This document shows, one piece after another, positions 59,151-64,000 of a stretch of 64,000 nt of DNA. The notes beneath the pieces are model-generated. The model saw nothing but the letters and a program-made list of their open reading frames with translations, was not told the DNA's origin and searched no databases. Numbering within the stretch: the first letter of the stretch is position 1; each line of letters begins with the position of its first letter. The DNA lies in the NCBI GenBank assembly GCA_026225945.1, contig JAMJFZ010000690.1:496001-560000 (forward strand), read 5' to 3'. The stretch is from Cricetomys ansorgei (taxonomy: Eukaryota > Chordata > Mammalia > Rodentia > Nesomyidae). Made by a program: the position numbers and the translations under genes.

Positions 59151-60345
59151 TTCTTATTGCAGTGGGTAGTTAGTATGTTTACTATTCAAAATGCTGAGAA
59201 TAAACAACTGTGAATCCTTTGTTATAGATGGAACATCTATAGCAACCCCCTCCCTAGGGTTTAGGCAACGTGATGAAAGAGGGAACAGAAATAATCTGAG
59301 AGCCAGAATATGAAGAAAAGTGCTGTGAAAGACTGTTCTCTGGATATGACTATTACACAAAAGAACTCACAGCAACTATAGTTAAATACACAAGACCTGA
59401 ACAAGATTAAACTGTTTGAAACTTCCACTGGGGGCAGGGGTCTCCCAAGGCTCTACCCCCAGCTGAGGAGTGTTGTGGGATATTTTACTCCTGTATGCTG
59501 TTTTGGTTTGCGAATAAGGCTTTGATGCCTGATGTTGTGGGATACTTTACTCTTGTGTACTGTTTTGGTTTATGAAAAGGCTTTGATGCCTTATAGCTGT
59601 GAAGCCAGGAGCCTTGCAGTGGGTGCAGGCCTTACCTCCGACCCATTCACACCCTTGTGCTAGCCCTGCTAAGATCTCCACAAGACAGAACTAACTGTTT
59701 ACAGTTGAAGGTGACTGATAATGTGAAAGAACTGCAGGAGGGTGATCGGAAAAGACTCTGTTCACTCCCAGCCGAGTATGCTAAGATACTATTGTGTAAT
59801 GAAGGCCTGGATGTGGAGCGGGGCCTAGGGAAAAGGTTTAAAGGGTCTAAGGAGGTTGATGGAGGAGGAAGAGAGGAGAATGGAATGAAGAGATGGATAG
59901 AGAGATGAGTGAGGATGGAAGACTTGGAGTGAGCTCTCTGCCTAGCTGCCTGGGTATAGAATTCCCTGAGATTTGACATGGTTTGTGATTAATAAAAAGC
60001 ATTGGAAAATTCAACGCTGGACTCTCAATTAAGCGATCGAAAGTTAATTTAACAGAGGAGTTATTGATGGTTGTTTAAAGAGGGAAGGAAAGTCACCTTG
60101 CTTTAGGAGTATGGCTACTGGTAGGTTCCCCATGCTCCAGTGGATGACCTCACAACCATACATATATGGGCAACACTAATTGGACTGTGCATTAACAATA
60201 AACAAAAAATGCAGTAATCAGAAAATGAGGACATAAATTTGGAGATAGATAAGATAGGGGTTCCATGGAGAGTTAGAGGAAGAATAAATATACATTGTAT
60301 ATACACGTGTGAAATTTTCTCAGAATAAATTTTTATAAAGATATC
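59151..60345 (+). mobile_element. LINE-1 3' UTR interrupted by a solo LTR
   Basis: The left part (59151-59470) matches the 3' UTR at 44.2-44.5 kb. The right part (from 60055) resumes with ttattgatggttgt, ggctactggtaggttcccca and catacatatatgggcaacac. The break is exactly the LTR with its 6-bp duplication. Confidence 0.7.
59471..60054 (+). mobile_element. Class II solo LTR with perfect 6-bp TSD, plus
   Basis: It begins TGTTGTGGGATATT, ends TTAATTTAACA, and is flanked by gaggag at 59465-59470 and 60055-60060. The first 62 bases occur twice in tandem (starts 59471 and 59533; shared tgttttggttt and aaggctttgatgcct). A candidate polyadenylation signal, attaataaaaagc, lies near 59990. No internal viral genes. 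It is the same family as 54056-54476. Confidence 0.88.
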
Positions 60346-60583
60346 TGGGTTGAAATGTGAATACCTGAACAGGGTTTGGTTAATTGGAAAGCTGGGTTTT
60401 TTTTGTTGTTGTTGTCTTGTTTTGGGGGGTTCTTTTGTTTGTTTGTTTTCCCAGAAAGATGTATAAACTTAGACTTGCTCACATCAATGTCATTGATTGT
60501 CACAGCATTACTTTTTTCACTACTGATATTTGCTGGAATGTTCATCATAACTACCATTCTTACTTAGTTTTTTTACATTTATT

Positions 60584-60803
60584 TTAGATTTATTTATTTT
60601 ATGTGTATGAATGTTTTGTCTGCTTGTACAGTTTTACACCACATGCATGCCTGATACCCATGGAGATCAGAAAGAAGGCATTGGATCAGTAGAGCCTAAA
60701 GTTATAGATAATTGTGAACCTTGACATGAGTTCTGGGAATTAAACCCAGATCCTCTGGAAGAATGATGAATGCTCTTAACTGCTGAGCCATCTCTCTGGC
60801 CTT
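60584..60803 (-). repeat. B3 SINE, minus
   Basis: agatttatttattttatgtg, ttttgtctgcttgtac, caccacatgcatgcctgata and taactgctgagccatctctct give a near full-length B3. Confidence 0.88.
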
Positions 60804-61689
60804 CCTATATTACTTTTGATGTTTGATTTTAGCTATTGGAGTAACAATGTGTCTAAGTATGGGGATGCTTTATCCTCCTGAGTCCTTTTACCAATAGCTA
60901 TTATTACAATTATTATCATTATCGTTATTTGTGAGATTCTAGCTTTTATTATCTCATATATTTGTTTCCCTATGCAATAATAAGTAGAAATATTATTTTA
61001 GAAAACATTCTTTTTAAAAGATATTTCATGTTCACATACTTTTATTTAAACTAAGTAAATATGAAACTCCTCAAATTTTGAATCTTACCATCTGCACTTT
61101 GCTACACTGTTAGGAAAAGGGATAAATTAGTTGCCTTATTTAGCAGCAAAATGTCAGCACTTGAGAAACCAAAATTATTAATTTTCTTATTTACATTTAT
61201 TATACTCATTGTGTATCTAGAAACTGCTGTTTGAGTGCTGGGATTTGTGTGACAGAGGATGTAGGAAGACAGCCTGACAAAAAGCCTAAACAATGCCAGA
61301 TCCATAGGAACATACTTTTAAAAGGCAAGCACATCAGATGAAATTTGGAGCTAGCAGAATAACAGGAAGTTTTTCACGAAAATTCTTTTCTAATATGGTA
61401 ACTATTAAAGGACAAATACATTTTACATATGATCATAGTTCTTTTAGAAATTAGAAAGTTGGGGGAGACAAAAAAATTGTTCTAAGAAGCAAGAGCAAAA
61501 AATCAAAACAAACAAACAAAAACAGTTCAAAGAACTTTGCAAAAGAGGAAACAAAAAAGAATATAAAAACCAAAAGACAGGAGGAAAACTGTTAAATGCT
61601 GACTTCTGACCATGACAAGGCATGTATCAACTAATGGGATCTGTAGCTACATGTACAATATATGGACAAGATTAAGCCAGTCAAAACCC
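60804..61689. other. Intergenic, nothing recognised
   Basis: AT-rich with a CAAA-rich patch at about 61500-61530. No gene. Confidence 0.45.
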
Positions 61690-62335
61690 CTTTTGGGGAG
61701 TTATTGGCAGTTGATGGCTGCTGAGGACTGTAAAGTCATTCTCCTGTTGTAGTACACCTAATGTAGAGGATCACCAAGGAAGAAAAGGAGGGTGCAAATG
61801 CTGTCAGATCTCAGCAGAGGGAACCACTATCATGGCAAATGCCATACTGGACAGTAAACTCCGAACGTCTGAGCTCAGGTGTTCTTATTGATCTAGAATT
61901 CCTCAGGTGTTCTACTGATAGCACATGCATATCATGTGCAATGAAACATCCCCACATGAATTCAATACCTGCAGACAATACAAAATGCCAAGGCTTAGGC
62001 AGCCCCTCACCCAACAGTGCATAATGCAATTATTTTATACATAACAAAAAGAAACTTCCATAACATTCTCCTTTGGGCATGTGATCACTGGTACGTTGCT
62101 CATGGCCCAAGGGATAGCCACATACCCATGTGCATATGGTGTCACTAATTCAGCTGAGGGGGTTAATAACAGAAACAAAATAACATAAAAAGAAGACATA
62201 GTGTTGAGAGGGAGATGGGATGGAGGGCACTAAGGGAAGTTGGAGGGAGGTAGTGGTAAATGGATATGATCAATATGCTTATTGTAAATGTATGAAAGTT
62301 TCAAATAATAAAAAAAAAACACAATTTAAAAAGAT
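61690..62335 (+). mobile_element. LINE-1 3' UTR fragment, plus
   Basis: 'gagttattggcagttgatgg', 'gtacgttgctcatggcccaa', 'cccatgtgcatatggtgtca', 'tgtatgaaagtttcaaataa' and a poly(A) stretch give the standard 3' UTR order seen elsewhere here. Confidence 0.68.
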
Positions 62336-62584
62336 CACACTTTAGATCTTATCATTAAGAAACTCTGGAAAACCAGAAGAGATCAGCAGTGAGTCAGTGT
62401 TTCTCTAGATCTGCAGAGCAGGAATGGTGACAAGATTGAAACTGGCAAGACACACTCTATTTATAGTCTAAAGGCCCCACAGAGGGAACTACAACTATCT
62501 TACAGTCTCCCAGCAGGAAATTTCTCTCCATGAGAACTTCACACTGGCTCTGAAAGAGTTATCTTGACTACTCCTTGCTAAGTG
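62336..62584. other. Spacer, nothing recognised
   Basis: Unique-looking sequence between an L1 tail and the next repeat. Confidence 0.45.
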
Positions 62585-64000
62585 TGCTGGCTAGTTTTAT
62601 GTCAACATCATGTTGACAAGCTGAACCCATTTGGGAAAAAGAATTTACAGTTGAGAAAGTGCCTCCATATGATTGGTCTGTAGGCAAGACTGTAGTATAT
62701 TTTCTTAATTAGTGAGTATTTTTGAAGGGTCTAGCCCATTGTGAATGTTGCTGCCCCTGGGCTAGTGGTCCTGTGTTCTATAAGAAAGTAGGCTGAGCAG
62801 GCCAGGACAGAGCAAGCCTGTAAGCAGCACTCCTTCATGGACTCTGTATCAACTCCTGCCTCGAGGTTCCTCCCCTGTTTGAGTTCCTGCCCTCACTTCC
62901 CTTGGCAATGTACTGTGCTGTGGAATGTAAGATGAAATAAACATTTTTCTCCCCAAGTTGTTTATAGTCATGGTATTTTATCATAGCAATAGAAACCCTA
63001 AGACAGAAATTGCTACCAGGAGTTGGGTGTTGCTTGTACCCATCCATGGGACCCTTCAGGCGAGAGGGTAGAGTTGGTGCAGAGCCAAGAAACACAGGCT
63101 CCAGGAGTCAGGTGAGTGGCAAAAGGCAGACTCAGGTTATTACAGGGGTGGGGGGGAAGCCTATTATACCCTCCACCTGGCCCAGCATCTCATTGGCTGC
63201 CAGACTGTAGCTGCTGCTCCCTGGGCGTGTTCAGGTAGGTCTGTCTCTTCGCATGCCTGGGCAGGTCCATCTCTGTGTACGTCCACATAGGTCTCAGGCC
63301 TTGTTCTGTCCAGTATTCTCCTACAATTGGGTATTTCTGTGACAGAACTGACTACGTGTTTTCAGGAGGATTGTTGAAGGGCTTTGTAAATTTGGTCTAG
63401 AAAAGCCATTGAACGTTTAGAGCTTAATGAGCTATTGTGAGAACTTAAAAGATAATCTTCAGAGCATTGAAGACTAAAGATGGTGGAGGCTTGGATTATG
63501 AGATTTCAGAGGGAAGTTTGATAGTCCTCAAAGACTCAATTGGGGCTGTTCAAGTGATAGTTTCAATTAAGAATCTGTGGTCCTGGTCAACTGGAGCAGA
63601 AGAACTGGCTGATTTAATTGGTGATTAACCATTAAAGTGAATCCTTTGCTTTGTTGGGGCAATTAATGCTAGCCACCTGGAGGTGAGAAATTAGCAGTAA
63701 TTAAGAAGAGACCAGAAATACTGAGGCTCATAAATATTGGAGTATTTGCTCTGGGTCAGTATACAGAAGTTGCAGTCTAGTGGGAACTGAGGCTGAATCT
63801 CATGCTGGCAGCTATACTGGGAAATTAAGAGTCACCAAGGTGATACTGGTTTTGAAAGCACAAGGGGATTGTAGAGAGCAGCTGAGGCTTGGCACAGTGT
63901 ATCAGGGCTAGACTCCTTTGACGAGAACCCTGGAGAAGCTATTGGTGAATGTGCAGAGAAGTTACAGCGGAAGACTCCAGCATTTAGAGTACCAGTACCA
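62585..64000 (+). mobile_element. Long rodent LTR-like repeat (A type), runs off the window
   Basis: It begins gtgctggctagttttatgtc, has ttctataagaaagtaggctg and ggaatgtaagatgaaataaac, and passes 'tcatagcaatagaaacccta' into an internal part (aattgctaccaggagttggg, gggaagtttgatagtcc, ggtcaactggagcagaagaa). A solo LTR splits it at 63028-63325. The right end lies beyond 64000. Confidence 0.6.
63028..63325 (-). mobile_element. Class II solo LTR, minus, same family as 40943
   Basis: It starts TGTTGCTTGTACCC and ends TTCTCCTACA on the plus strand, and is collinear over its whole length with 40943-41245. It is flanked by gttggg (63022-63027) and attggg (63326-63331), a 6-bp duplication with one change. 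On the minus strand gggtataatag replaces the TATA box of the other copy. Confidence 0.85.

Overview
This is a gene-poor, AT-rich mammalian genomic window. The organism is a muroid rodent. Many copies of B1 SINEs, B2/B3-type tRNA-derived SINEs, a URR1 hAT element, LINE-1 3' ends, MaLR-like LTRs and 6-bp-TSD (class II) solo LTRs support this. There is no bacterial or viral gene layout. The genus and chromosome cannot be read from the sequence.

Layout. From 1 to about 39.8 kb the window is ordinary intergenic DNA: old SINEs, L1 3' fragments, LTR fragments and microsatellites, with no supportable gene. From 40.1 to 43.1 kb there is a GC-richer block. It consists of a degenerate 19-bp minisatellite, split by a solo LTR, followed by about four copies of a ~330-bp tandem repeat. 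The long open frames there come from stop-poor repeat sequence. From 43.1 to 45.9 kb there are again SINEs and an L1 3' end.

The centre of interest is 45.9 to 54.8 kb. Two small two-exon genes lie in tandem on the minus strand: gene 1 at 46245-46804 and gene 2 at 52414-52977. Each has a start ATG in good context, one phase-0 intron of about 185 bp with consensus splice sites, a predicted 125-residue product, and an AATAAA polyadenylation signal. Their promoters align: a CRE-like site, CCAAT box(es) and a CACCC/GC box lie in the same order, followed by alignable 5' leaders. The introns, polyadenylation regions and upstream flanks also align, but the proteins barely do. Gene 1 is basic first and acidic last. 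Gene 2 is acidic, then basic, then Ser/Pro/Cys-rich. They are diverged paralogues. A rapidly evolving spermatid-expressed family, comparable to the rodent Cypt genes known for a shared promoter and variable coding parts, is the leading hypothesis but is not proven here.

Between the two genes lies a tandem array of ~1-kb units (47.5-52.2 kb). One more copy sits in inverted orientation beyond gene 2 (53.7-54.8 kb) and is itself broken by a solo LTR. A perfect 22-bp hairpin marks the point where the array is truncated just before gene 2. From 55 to 64 kb there is an LTR-like segment with internal repeats, further SINEs, L1 3' ends, a TSD-flanked LTR inserted in an L1, and a long rodent repeat carrying another solo LTR.
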